From contig JBBELK010000435.1 in NCBI GenBank assembly GCA_037783545.1, positions 62,001-126,000 of the forward strand: a stretch of DNA of 64,000 bases, read 5' to 3'. Made by a program: the position numbers and the translations under genes. The notes beneath the pieces were generated by a model. The model was not told where the DNA came from and ran no database searches. It was given only the letters and a program-made list of their open reading frames with translations. Within the stretch, counting starts at the first letter, position 1, and every line of letters begins with the position of its first letter. The stretch is from Henricia sp. BOLD:AAB3569 (Eukaryota; Echinodermata; Asteroidea; Spinulosida; Echinasteridae). This document shows, piece by piece, positions 13,901-22,209 of this stretch.

Positions 13901-15717
13901 ATGACGTCATTGGCACGAGCTCAATAGAACGTATACCGTACCGAAGATCATTCTGAACCACTGATGAACTCAATCAAATGTTCCGTTCGGTTTGGTCCGG
14001 TCCAGTTTGGAAGTGCCATGTTTGGCAAAATCTCTTGCTTCCTCCGTTCGACTACTGCAGTATCACCACTCATGGAAATCCAGGCACCAGGGGCCAATTT
14101 CATGGCGCTGCTAAGCACAAAAATGTGCTTAGCACACTAGCACAGAATTTTTTATTTTTTTTATTTGCAAAAATGGATTGCCAGCCAAAATCCTATGTGA
14201 TGTGTATTGAAAGGTATTCTACTATTCTTGCGAAGAACACAAGTTGGCGAATAATTTTGGCTTGTTTAATCCATTTTATAAATCAAATAAATTCTGCACT
14301 AAGCAAATTTTTATGCTTAGCAGCACCATGAAATTGGCCCCAGCTCTTGGTGAATGTTGCAAATGTTGCCAATGTATTTGGACATTTTGGAGTGTAGCCC
14401 AGGAGCCAATTTCATGGTGCTTAACACAGAATTTCTTTAATCTACATTGCAAAAATGGATTGCCAGCTAAAATTGTATGTGATGTGTAATAACTCATATT
14501 TTGCTGCCGTTTCTGAAAACACAATTTGATATGTATATATTGGTATACAATTTTGGCTGGTAACTAATTTTACAAAGAAATTCTGTGCTAAGCGAATTTT
14601 TGTGATAAACATGGTCTTCCTTTTCAAGACCACAAAACTCCCAACAATTTTTTAAAATATTCTACAATGTACATGACAGTACACAAGTACAAAAACTCAC
14701 ATGGGGCGTGTTTTGTTCAATTTGTGCCCATGAGTTGAGAGGTGTCGCCTGTGTGTCACTTGCAACCACTGTGATCTAAAAAAGAACACAAACAGTATCA
14801 AAGTAATGAGCATTTATTACAATTTTAAATGTAGGAATAATATAACTTAGGGAAATCTAAGTTATATGTACCGTATCATTCATAAATACCTTAGACAGTT
14901 TATGCATCCCTATTGGCCTGCATTACATGTACGCATAACGATCGAACAAAAACAAATTTTGTTTTAAAGTCGACAAGTATTTTTTTTTTCATTAACCCTA
15001 GCCTCTTGGTCTGATGGAAAATTGCATAAAAATTGGAAGATTTGGTACCATTAGAAATAAATTAAATTAAAAAAATGAAATACAATTTTCAGGAAAGCTT
15101 TTCAAGACTATACATGTACCGGTAGGGCCTAATTACAACTACATGTACATGTGCGTTATTTATTTTATTAAGATAACTAAGTAACTAAGGTCTCCTTCTC
15201 TGTATATCCACCATAGCTGGGGGCTTCCAGTGCATGGACTGTGTGTTTTGTGTTGCTGTTAGAACGACAAGCGCTGCACGCGACGCATACACAATCCTAC
15301 AAAGACGCACAACTTGTTCAAAGTACGTGTAGGATTGTGTACGCGAAGAGGGCACGTCACGTGCAGCATTTTTCGTTCTAACAGCAACAAAAAAACACAC
15401 AGTCCATGCACTGGAAGCCCCCAGCTATGGCGGATACAGCCTTACAGGGAAGGAGACCTTAGTTACCGGATTGGTCTACACGTTCTTACCAGTTTTCCCT
15501 TTGGGAAGACGTCATAAACAACTCGGCAGTATTCAAGCACAGACTCCACACTACACGTCCATAGTGACTTGCAGAATGGGGCTAAGGGTATAAGTCCTGC
15601 TGATCGCGTCTTACTCAAGGCAACTACATCATAGTCCACTGGGTGCTCACAAGACTCCGCGAAGAATGGCCCGTGGTCTAGCACAAAAATAGTCTTATGT
15701 GAGGCTGGATATGACAT
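1633..15717 (-). CDS. INTS13: INTS13 / Asunder, Integrator complex subunit 13 (3' part beyond window)
   Basis: Spliced gene, read right to left. Coding exons: 15717-15490, 14775-14701, 13505-13300, 11398-11312, 4994-4775, 4306-4078, 3162-3119, 1942-1633. All seven internal junctions are GT-AG and the reading phase closes exactly, giving 466 codons plus one base. I recognise the family from conserved blocks: SLWTCSVES, NRGRIIC, AGRHLA, SANYDVELLH, LLEQPRKSG, SHGGEIFLH and EDPPSISEGCGGRVTDYRI. Known role: a subunit of the nuclear Integrator complex, which cleaves snRNA and enhancer RNA 3' ends; in flies it also affects dynein localisation and meiosis. The N-terminal part is a von Willebrand A-like domain followed by a beta-barrel. 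The vertebrate protein is about 700 aa, so the C-terminal third, which binds the cleavage module, should lie left of position 1; I found no further exon in 1-1632. Start choice: the ATG at 15717 lies nine codons before the conserved HKTIFVLDH region begins. Confidence 0.95.
2560..3010. repeat. Degenerate inverted repeat in INTS13 intron 7
   Basis: CCATACCTTGCCCT near 2577 is mirrored by AGGGCAAGGTATGG near 2950. The right part also carries TTCATGGCACGAATTTG and TGAGCCTCC, related to the palindromic elements at 17017-17614 and 32330-32463. Confidence 0.45.
3119..3162 (-). CDS. INTS13: INTS13 coding exon 7, 44-bp micro-exon (residues 350-363)
   Basis: This exon is too short to appear as an open reading frame. 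I located it because the protein family has a conserved segment resembling LHYCTGAYRISPV between exons 6 and 8. The minus strand here reads LLHCMGAYRVSPVG between a TTATCCTCAG acceptor and a GTAAGT donor. It takes in one base from exon 6 (making E) and ends on a full codon, so exon 8 continues with VNSRPS. Confidence 0.93.
4078..4306 (-). CDS. INTS13: INTS13 coding exon 6 (residues 273-348)
   Basis: A 229-bp exon beginning EEQNAMSSANYDVELLHLK and running to LLKWCQPRSNPV plus one base. Acceptor TTTTTAG, donor GTGAGG. The ATG inside it is not the gene start: the codons before it match the conserved EEQ...SANYDVELLH block. The middle (KNQPEPEPSNTMV) is a low-complexity linker that I do not expect to be conserved. 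Confidence 0.94.
4775..4994 (-). CDS. INTS13: INTS13 coding exon 5 (residues 200-272)
   Basis: A 220-bp exon encoding LLPITHCELALI, then SPSLTAEIHSAKAGRHLANK, ending TGIPMK at a GTAAGA donor. The first base completes the split asparagine codon from exon 4. AGRHLA and the IPMK ending are family-conserved. Confidence 0.94.
6055..6960 (-). mobile_element. tRNA-derived SINE on the minus strand, split by a hAT-type insertion
   Basis: In reverse complement this matches the SINE at 59345-59655: a decayed B-box region near 6890, then TGCCTT...GCACTTGAG, CATCCTTCGGAAGGGATG, GTGTTAGGTAA, and an ATTATTATT tail near 6160. Bases 6364-6787 are a foreign insertion flanked by a duplicated CACTG. The SINE lies in INTS13 intron 4. 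Confidence 0.75.
6364..6787. mobile_element. hAT-like MITE (424 bp) with 5-bp target duplication CACTG
   Basis: The ends are CAGTGATCCCCACT and AGTGGAGAACACTG, an imperfect inverted repeat. CACTG flanks both sides (6359-6363 and 6788-6792). The inside holds repeated TTTTGTCCGGGCGGC modules and GTTCGCCGATCCGAT. A second copy is at 42576-42903. A CAGNG terminus with a 5-bp duplication fits the hAT5-type group; the superfamily is inference. Confidence 0.8.
7383..7456. repeat. Small palindrome nested in the left arm
   Basis: ACAACGTGTAGTTAGTGTGA is mirrored by TCACACCAACTACACGTTGT. The same palindrome is present in the right arm (about 9190-9264), so it was there before the arms became inverted copies. 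Confidence 0.7.
8590..9018. mobile_element. MITE with TATTGATTGCTTTCC termini, nested in the right arm
   Basis: TATTGATTGCTTTCCGATGA at the left is mirrored by TCATCGAAAGCAATCAATA at the right, 429 bp in all. The left arm of the fold-back lacks it at the matching place, so it inserted after the arms formed. Confidence 0.7.
9728..9755. repeat. (GCTC)n microsatellite
   Basis: Seven tetranucleotide units of CGCT in INTS13 intron 4. Confidence 0.9.
10019..10185. mobile_element. 167-bp MITE with 9-bp target duplication CGGATTCAC
   Basis: The termini are TAGTCTTGATGCAAGAC and GTCTTGCCAAAAGACTA (inverted, 14 of 17 matching). CGGATTCAC is duplicated at 10010-10018 and 10186-10194. The left 106 bases match 23760-23865 and the right 59 bases match 26831-26889, so this is an internally deleted form of the 3.13-kb element. 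It carries a CTCF-like CCGCCAGAGGGCG at 10081-10093. It lies in INTS13 intron 4. Confidence 0.88.
10405..11200. repeat. Nested fold-back carrying a SINE between its arms
   Basis: Outer arms: TGGGCCTATTTGAAAAATAA...TTTATCTCAAACT (about 10428-10493) and its mirror at 11113-11175. Inside is a tighter palindrome at 10495-10770 with arms containing GGTAAGAAAATGCTGCCACA and AACTGGACAGACAAAA. The SINE at 10776-11104 occupies the space before the right outer arm. Confidence 0.75.
10776..11104 (-). mobile_element. tRNA-derived SINE (minus strand)
   Basis: In reverse complement: a tRNA-like head GGAGCGCGTGTGGTCTAGTG with an A-box-like TGGTCTAGTGGG, a B box GGGTTCGAGCCC, then GAGCAAGGCACTTAATCCC, an ATGTGCGCTATACAAAT 3' domain, and an ATTATTATT tail. 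The same 3' domain ends the SINE at 30400-30890. Confidence 0.85.
11312..11398 (-). CDS. INTS13: INTS13 coding exon 4 (residues 171-198)
   Basis: An 87-bp exon encoding ESHGDMLTEYVRDTISQQ followed by NKAILAEDNE. One base at the front completes the serine codon begun in exon 3; two bases at the end pass to exon 5. The acceptor is TTTTTTAG and the donor GTAAGT. The following intron is the longest in the gene (6.3 kb) and holds most of its mobile elements. Confidence 0.92.
12107..12245. mobile_element. Diverged copy of the GACCGTATCGAATAGC palindromic MITE
   Basis: GGACGGTATCAAATAGCTGC at the left, CAACCATGCATGTCTTC in the middle and CCCTACAAGATGGCAG at the right match the copies at 31987-32122 and 45816-45957. 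The right terminus is lost. Confidence 0.6.
12576..13025. mobile_element. hAT-like MITE, CAGGGGTCGAAATTAG termini (450 bp)
   Basis: CAGGGGTCGAAATTAGC is mirrored by GTTTAATTTCGACCCCTG. Inside are repeated ACTGGTCC and GGACCAGTA motifs on both arms. I could not find a clean target duplication. It lies in INTS13 intron 3, directly upstream of exon 4 in sequence but well away from its splice sites. Confidence 0.65.
13300..13505 (-). CDS. INTS13: INTS13 coding exon 3 (residues 102-169)
   Basis: A 206-bp exon starting LMSSLAGLGP and ending NRGRIICLTSVK, with two bases of the next codon before GTATTT. The first codon is TTG directly after a TTTATAG acceptor, so this is an internal exon and not a start. 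Confidence 0.93.
13738..13874. repeat. 137-bp palindromic element
   Basis: TTGTGGAAGCAATGTGCGTG is mirrored by CACGCACATTGCTTCCACAA, with a second inner palindrome GCGCGTTACGCGCGC. It lies in INTS13 intron 2, close to exon 3. Confidence 0.75.
14090..14341. mobile_element. Palindromic MITE, GGGGCCAATTTCATGG family, copy 1
   Basis: GGGGCCAATTTCATGGCGCT is mirrored by CACCATGAAATTGGCCCC. Internal markers are TGCTTAGCA, TTGCAAAAATGGATTGCCAG and GAAGAACACAAGTTGGCG. Copies 2 (14403-14610) and 3 (30583-30804) share these. Confidence 0.8.
14403..14610. mobile_element. GGGGCCAATTTCATGG family, degraded copy 2
   Basis: It begins GAGCCAATTTCATGGTGCTT, has TTGCAAAAATGGATTGCCAG, and ends TTCTGTGCTAAGCGAATTTT without the final terminus. 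It ends about 90 bp before INTS13 exon 2. Confidence 0.65.
14701..14775 (-). CDS. INTS13: INTS13 coding exon 2 (residues 77-101)
   Basis: A 75-bp exon, phase 0 on both sides, preceded by a pyrimidine-rich TTCTTTTTTAG acceptor and followed by GTGAGT. It encodes ITVVASDTQATPLNSWAQ, which matches the family segment ending in LNSW. Confidence 0.93.
15181..15466. repeat. 286-bp palindrome just inside INTS13 intron 1
   Basis: GTAACTAAGGTCTCCTT is mirrored by AAGGAGACCTTAGTTAC. The arms share GGGGGCTTCCAGTGCATGGA and GCTGTTAGAACGA. The right edge lies only 23 bp from the exon 1 donor at 15489. Confidence 0.8.
15490..15717 (-). CDS. INTS13: INTS13 coding exon 1 (residues 1-76)
   Basis: Starts MSYPASHKTIFVLDH and ends FPKGKL at a GTAAGA donor, in phase 0. 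It contains the family block IPLAP...KSLWTCSVES. A possible 3' splice site for a separate 5' leader exon lies about 30 bases upstream of the ATG (TTGTTCACAG on the minus strand). That leader exon is inference. Confidence 0.95.
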
Positions 15718-16110
15718 ACTGCTGAAGACGGAAATTTCTGTGAACAATAGAAGATGAATACGTACACATTTGCAAACTACATACTGTACATGCATAATAT
15801 TTATACATGTAGCTAACCTAGCCCATAAGGTTCATCCTCTTGCAACAGTGCCCCTTTAACGCACTCCCCAACTCCTACGTACCGAGGCCCTGTTGAAACC
15901 GGCCCCATTTCGCTGGGGAACAGAAATCTTGTCACCTCTCTGGACCAATCATGAGGCTTGTTATATGTGGCGTTCGGTGTTTTCCAGGATCCACCTTGTA
16001 ACGTATGGAACACGTGCGCGCAGTTTGTAAACACGGTCCATGTCCAATTTAACGCGCTCGCCGATTAGTCGCTATTTCTATTAAACAGGCAATATATGTT
16101 ACTCGTTCTC
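15718..16110 (-). promoter_or_regulatory. INTS13 upstream region, probable promoter and 5' leader
   Basis: This lies directly upstream of the INTS13 ATG. On the minus strand there are a possible acceptor about 30 bp before the ATG, a weak possible donor (GGGCTAG|GTTAGC near 15822) and a CCAAT-type sequence (GGACCAATCA on the plus strand near 15941). No TATA box is evident. From 15832 outward the sequence is homologous to 25748-26344, so any promoter activity would have a relative inside a transposon. The transcription start is not determinable by eye. Confidence 0.45.
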
Positions 16111-16377
16111 CATTCTTCTGATTCATTATATTAAAAAATACGTAGTAGATAAAAATGTTATCGTTATGATGAATGTGACAAAGAACTAATTTCGAGAAAA
16201 TATAGAAATTGGGAATTTTCACTAAAACATGACTAATTTCATTTAATTACATCCAAAAATGAGCTGGGTGTGTGCTCGCTGAATTCAACAGCCGGCTTAC
16301 TCCACAGATATGCGTGGATTTCCTCAGGGTATTGTATCGTCGCTTCGCAGAGTGGAAATTCCCTAAGATCTCAGGAT
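15832..16377. repeat. INTS13-upstream segment with a diverged copy at 25748-26344
   Basis: Shared blocks in order: TCATCCTCTTGCAACAGTGC, CCCTTTAACGCACTCCC, ACAGAAATCTTGTC, GGACCAATCA, CAACAGCCGGCT, TTTCCTCAGGGTATTG, GAAATTCCCT, AGATCTCAGGAT. The copies run in the same orientation, similarity is patchy in the middle, and it stops abruptly at both ends. The other copy lies inside a transposon. Confidence 0.85.
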
Positions 16378-16589
16378 AATAAGGTTGGACGGGGGCAGGT
16401 CAACTCGGTCACAAACCAACTCGGTCCCAGGTTGATACGTTGGTTGCTGGTTTATTAAACACCAAGACCCTGACAAGGGTATCAGCTCGCAACAATCAGG
16501 GGCGGATCCAGGATTTTTCCAAATAGAGGGGCGTGAAATGTTTAAGCCTGAAATGGTGAAGACAATAAAATGGCAAACGCGTAGCATGA

Positions 16590-16770
16590 AGCCCTAACGG
16601 CGTGTGGACCGGGGCCCACTTAAGGGCCCCGAACATTTTTTTGATTCTAGATGATCTGTGGTGCGATTTCAGGCAATATTTAACCACTTTAAGCAGGCAA
16701 AAGTGTGATGTATTTTTTTTCAAAGGAAAAGGGGGCGCGTGGGCCCCCCAACCCCTTGGATCCGCCCCTG
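16590..16770. repeat. Fragment of the repeat that forms the 6966-9672 fold-back
   Basis: GGACCGGGGCCC, AAGGGCCCCGAACATTTTTTT and CTGTGGTGCGATTT match the 8310-8400 region of the fold-back. Confidence 0.6.
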
Positions 16771-16795
16771 ACAATGTTATAAATACGGTGGAACG

Positions 16796-16912
16796 CAGAA
16801 CGGAATGTGGAAGGAACGCGGAACGGAATGGCGGAACAGTACGCGGAACGAGGAACAGAACGTGGAGCAGAACGCGGAACAGAACGCGGAACAGAACGCG
16901 AAACGGCTAGAG
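16796..16912. repeat. 12-bp tandem repeat (GGAACAGAACGC type)
   Basis: Imperfect head-to-tail copies of a 12-bp G/A-rich unit. The NRTRNRTRN reading on the plus strand is a by-product of the repeat, not a protein. Confidence 0.85.
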
Positions 16913-17016
16913 CGGTTAACCGCCCCAGCAGTTGGACTTTTTTGTAGCGAATTTGCTACATACTTTGAGCGAGTTTAACTTTTCCGATTGTTTCAGTCAG
17001 TGTTTGCGTAGCAGTT

Positions 17017-17614
17017 GTTTGCGTCTAGTATGTGTGCGCGAGTTACGATTATATGAAAACTAGGCTTACTACACATACATGTAAGCTGAACTCATACCTT
17101 TTCCAAAATACGTTCCCTGATCCAGAAATATTCATCCATCTGGCCAAGGAGCGACGATCATTCTGCAAGTTTCAGAAATATCGTGTCTCCATTTCCGTTT
17201 AAAAAATACACGGCGCCGTGTTATTGTTGTAATGCATTATGGCACAGGCTCGTCAATGTGCGCACGAGGCCAAATTCGTGCCACGAAATACGCAGTACTC
17301 CCATGTCTTTGCTATAGAGCTGCGTATTTTGTGGCACGAATTTGGCATCATATCACGCGCACATTGACGAGCCTGTGCCTTTAATGCATTACAACAATAA
17401 CACGGCGCCGTGTTTTTTTTTTACGGAAATGGAGACACGATATTTGTGGAACTTCTTGGCCAGATGGATGAAGATATCTGGATCAGGGAACGTATTTTGG
17501 AAAAGGTACCAGTATGAGTTCCTCTTAGAGCTCTACCCGGTATGTGTACATGTAGGTACCCTAAAGCCTAGTTTCAATATAATCGTAACGCGCACACGCA
17601 GACTAGACGCAAAC
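17017..17614. repeat. 598-bp fold-back with a nested palindromic core
   Basis: GTTTGCGTCTAGT is mirrored by ACTAGACGCAAAC. The arms also share TTTTCCAAAATACGTTCCCT, ATCTGGCCA and CACGGCGCCGTG. The core (GGCACAGGCTCGTCAATGTG and GCCAAATTCGTGCCACGAAA) is related to the shorter element at 32330-32463, so two families are nested. Confidence 0.85.
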
Positions 17615-17965
17615 AAAACCCCTCATTTTTCCCTCGCAGTGGTGTAAAAATGCCGCAGCGGCATCGCGATGGGCCTTTCGCGAACGGGTGTCGGACGCTT
17701 TGCCCCATTTCAGTTTGACCCATTGCCACTTTGCCCCATCACCTATGCTATTTAGCCGGCAGTCAGTCAATAAAATAGGGAAAAGAGTCAGGAGTAGTCG
17801 GGAACCGTCAGGAAGTAGTCACTGTCAGAAACCGTCAAGGAAATTAATAATTGTTTTTAAAAATAAGCGCGAGTTGTTTTTATTACTTCCCAATCAATTT
17901 TAGGCCTAGTCTTTACGGTATTTTTTTAGTTTATGTCCCAACTCAAATTTAATTAAAATTAATTT

Positions 17966-18429
17966 TTGGAATCGATAGCTTGGATGATTTTAGAATAGGA
18001 ATACTTACATGCATTTCCGTCGCAAAGGCTTAGTTTTAGAGAAAAATCACGGAAACAATATTGCATATGATTGCACGCAAACGGCTAGCCCTACAAATAG
18101 GGCTGTAAATAGCTCACTTTTCAAATATGACTTATTACAGTCGCAAATCACATGTGATTTGCGACTGTAATAAGTCATATTTGAAAAGTGAGCTATTTAC
18201 AGCCCTATTTGTAGGGCTAGCAAAGCGGCCAACCAGAAACCAAACGGATCTTCACGCGCACGCCCTCTTTCTTCGCGCGCTTCACACTGCCTCGGCCGGC
18301 AGCAGTTTCACACACTTTTGTATGGAGGCGGGCGTGACAAAAACACATAATTTTCATGGAAATGCAACATTTGGGACGGAAATGTCAATGGAAAAGGTAT
18401 TCCAAAATCGTCCAAGCTATCGATTCCAA
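17966..18429. repeat. Fold-back element around a perfect palindrome
   Basis: TTGGAATCGATAGCTTGGA is mirrored by TCCAAGCTATCGATTCCAA. The 138-bp perfect palindrome sits between the arms. Confidence 0.75.
18084..18221. repeat. Perfect 138-bp palindrome
   Basis: It runs from GCTAGCCCTACAAATAGG to CCTATTTGTAGGGCTAGC with its centre at ATCACATGTGAT (18152/18153). Every base I checked pairs and there is no loop spacer. No target duplication is clear. Confidence 0.85.
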
Positions 18430-18451
18430 TAATAATTTTCCTTAAATCCCC

Positions 18452-21400
18452 CTTGACGAAAATCCAGCATTTAGGCTTTTTTTGATAGTCCAAACATCCC
18501 TCTTGCCGACGTGGATTTTTATTATTTTTTAATTGTCGGTTTTAAGTGGATAAATTGCAAGCAAAAGTCGCTTTTCAAAATTGAGATTTTCGCGATTTCT
18601 GAAACGCTCATTAGGTATTCATGATATCATGCGCGTGACCCCGTGACGTAATCCTGAGAAAGAGAAGTCAACACGATTGTTTAATAGCTCCATACGTTTA
18701 CACGCAAAAAACTTGGAAAACCGTCTCTGTTATTAGATGGTGTTTTTTGAAGAATTTTGTTGTTCCAAAAAGCCAGAGATATACCCAGTAGCTGCGTGGT
18801 TGTATGTTTTACCAGACACTATGAACAAAAAAAGAGCAGAAAGATTTTCTTTTCTATAACGTGTATGGCCGATGTTCAAACACGTGGGAACTACGCCCGC
18901 AGGGGACCGTACCATGCTGTACACAGACCGCTGTGAATGCCGTTCGTTCCGTGACAAAACCACCCGTCGCAATGCACCAGTATTTACTTCAAAAGAGCTT
19001 CATTGTGAGCCACAATTTCATCGTTTTTTCACAAAACAGGTAATAGTAGATTGTTGTCATATTACATGAAGTGTTTTTCACGTTTGTATTTTGAATTACA
19101 AGGACAAAACAGGCATGATAAACATTCACTTCGTGTATTTTCCATTCAATACTGCACAGACCGTTTTGTATGTTTCTCAGGATGACATCAAAACCCTGTT
19201 GATAAACAAGCCAAGTGACCTCGAGCGTTTCAGAATTTCGGGTGAAGAGGGTCGGAACTGCTTTACGTTTAAGCAAAAGCCTGTCGATTGTTTGTGAAAA
19301 ACAAGTTGTGATGGTGTTGTAGACACATACACCTCCATGATAAACAGAAAAACTAAAAAAATGTGGAAGGGGGGATTCTAGCTGTTTAAAGATATTTTAT
19401 AATAAAAAAATAGAGGTATGGGGCGAACTGACATGGGGCGAAGTGACTGTAATTAGTGTAAACTAGCTTCGCGAACGTAACAACTCGGAGTCGGACAACC
19501 ATGACAACGGGCAAATGACGGGTGCATTAAAACTACACAGAATCAGTTTCAGAAGCCGTAACTCACCCTATTGACCATACTTCGCTGAAAACAGATACGC
19601 ATTAGTTAGGGTATAGTGCGATGCCTACTTCGAGAAAATCCAGCGGGAATTTCACCGTGAGCGCCGGCCAGGTGGACGTAACTTTAGATAACATCCGGGT
19701 TCTTTGTGACCGCGGGTTACAGCGCGCTTTTCCAAATCTCGGCTTCGTCTCCATCTCCGTAGCCGGAGCCTGAGCCCAAGTCAAGATTTGCAAAAAAGCC
19801 TATGCTTAAAGAGCTAGAATCCCACTTGAAGGAAAATCCAGCATTTAGGCTTGTTTTCGATAGTCCAAACATCCCTCTTGCCGACGTGGATTTTTATTAT
19901 TTTTTAATTGTCGGTTTTAAGTGGATAAATTGCAAGGAAAAGTGCGCTTTTCGAAAATGAGATTTTTGCGATTTCTGAAACGCTCATTAGCCTGGTATTC
20001 ATGATATGTGCGTGACCCCGTGACGCAATCCTGAGAAACACGAGTAAACACTGTCGGCAGTTCCATACGTTTACACGCAAAAAACTTCGAAAACCGTCTC
20101 TGTTCGATGGTGTTTTTTGAAGATTTGTTCTCGTGCAAAAAGCCAGAGATTTACTCCGTAAATTAGCATTTCTCACTTTAAGTTGATCATGATTGTGAAT
20201 ATTATGTGACATGTTTGGCGAAGTGCCGATTTGAATGAGCTTGAAAGAAGAAGTGTGTTGGGTACCGTGACCTAGTAATGTGTACGGCTGGAAGCTGCCG
20301 AAACGGACTGTGTGCATGCCATCGGACGATTCCGCACGTAAATTTGACGCATTTAAAGGCCCAGTGGATCATTTGCAATGACCCCAAGAAGTAATCGACG
20401 AGCATACAGGGGAAAAGTTCTGAAAGTAAAGATTGAATTAATAGCAACTATCCAATGAAAGGTTTTCGCGATTTCGCTCAAAATGATATAATTTACCCGA
20501 AAATAATCCGTAAAGATGAAATTATTTAGATCGTTTGCAAACGATTTACTTATTTTTGGTTCGCATCTACGCGGTCCAAAATGCATGCATGGGTGCTGTG
20601 TACTGCGTGTGCTTGTTCCAACGCGATGCATTTTTATGGATCGCGCGCACACGCAGTATGTGCGCCACAAAGTGCATGACGCAAGCCACATAGTACCCGA
20701 TCAACTGAGAACGAATATTTGAAACACACCGCCAAGACCAGGAAAATGCAAATGGATGTTCATGTTTTTTTTAAACGAGGTACATTTGACAAAGCTGAAA
20801 TTTCTTCAGATGAGTTTGTTGATGTCTTTCTTTTGATTTTATAGGCCTAATGGTTTTATTCGCAGAATCGCTCAAAAACAGATAATCTACAGGGCCTTTA
20901 ACTGAGCATAAAACAGCAACCGCTTGATAACTCTTTGCAACAAAGATATTTTGGAAATTGTTTGCAACCTGTCTGTTGTGTGAAAGTGGTTTTAACTCAA
21001 AATATATATATTGGTTTTTTTCCCCAAGTCGCTAACGACGGTCGAGTTGGTTAAACTTCAAGTCGAGTTTGCAAACGGTTGAGTTGACTCCTGCACCCAT
21101 GGGACAACTCTAAAAAATTCCAAGATTTATTTTTTCCTTTTAGTAATCCACCTATTAATTTTTTGCCAACTCGACTTAAAGGAGTGTGACCAGATCACCT
21201 TTTTTTTACCCATAACTCCCCGGGACTTACCTTATGGGTCATGAGATTTTTATATCATAACATCCGTTATATTTTTCTGATTACGAAACTGAAACTCCCG
21301 CGCTTCTAGGCCGCATATTTCCGAGGATATCGTCGAAAATCCACCGATTATTTGTAAACTAATTTTCTAGTATCAACGTTTATCCACTGAAAGCCGACTC

Positions 21401-22205
21401 AATAGTTTTGTTCAATTTTTTACTGGAAATCGCGAATGTTTTCGGGTTTTTGGGACATGGGAGGTGTGTATGGGAGTTACTTGATAATATTGGTAAATTA
21501 CATCGAAAACTATTTTCCAGAAACTCTGGTCATGCTCCTTTAACAAACATGACCTACTCGGCCGTAGTATAGTACCAACTTGACATCAAAATCGACTGTC
21601 AGCTGGACCGTTTGCCAACTGCCGCTGTGGCACTCATGTGTTATGCTTCAGTAAAAATCATAACTTTGTCTCAGTCGTCTTTTTTTCCATCAAACTCTCG
21701 CTGTTTTCTGGTTTACAGCTCATAACAAGATGTGGAATTCAAATTCTAAATTCATACCCAATTAATTTTTTTTTTTTTCAATTTCAAGACGGCCGTTCGT
21801 GTCAAAACCAACGGCCGCGATGCACTTAAATTTATTTTAAACGAGCATCATATTGTGAGCCACAATTCCATTTTTTTTTACAAAAGGATAAAAAATAAAT
21901 TTTTGTCATATATTAACATAAAGTATTTTTCACGTTAGTAATTTGAATTACAAGGACGAAACAGGCATGATGAATATACACTTCGTATATTTTCTATTCA
22001 ATACTACACATGCCGTTTTGTGTTCTTCTCAGGATGACGTCACAACCCTGTTTGTAAACAAACCAAGTGACCTCGAGCGTTTCAGAATTTCGGGTGAAGA
22101 GTGTCGGAACTGAATTGCGTTCTAAACAAAAGACTGTCGGTTTTGGGCGGAAAACACGTTGTAATCGCGTTGTAGAAACATAAACCTCCATGATAAACAG
22201 GAAAA
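18452..22205. repeat. Duplicated two-block region (A-B ... A'-B')
   Basis: Block A, 18452-18790, is repeated at 19826-20165 (AAATCCAGCATTTAGGCTT, TTGCCGACGTGGATTTTTAT, AAAAAGCCAGAGAT). Block B, 18990-19345, is repeated at 21845-22205 (ATTGTGAGCCACAATT, AGTGACCTCGAGCGTTTCAG, CACCTCCATGATAAACAG). Both pairs are direct. The second copy is split by about 1.7 kb of other sequence (20170-21840), in which I see no gene. The origin may be a tandem duplication followed by an insertion. Confidence 0.7.
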
Positions 22206-22209
22206 CTAT

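Noticed and set aside
16602-16910. 102-codon plus-strand frame ending in NRTRNRTRN
   Set aside because: Its end is the 12-bp tandem repeat and its start lies in a dispersed repeat fragment.
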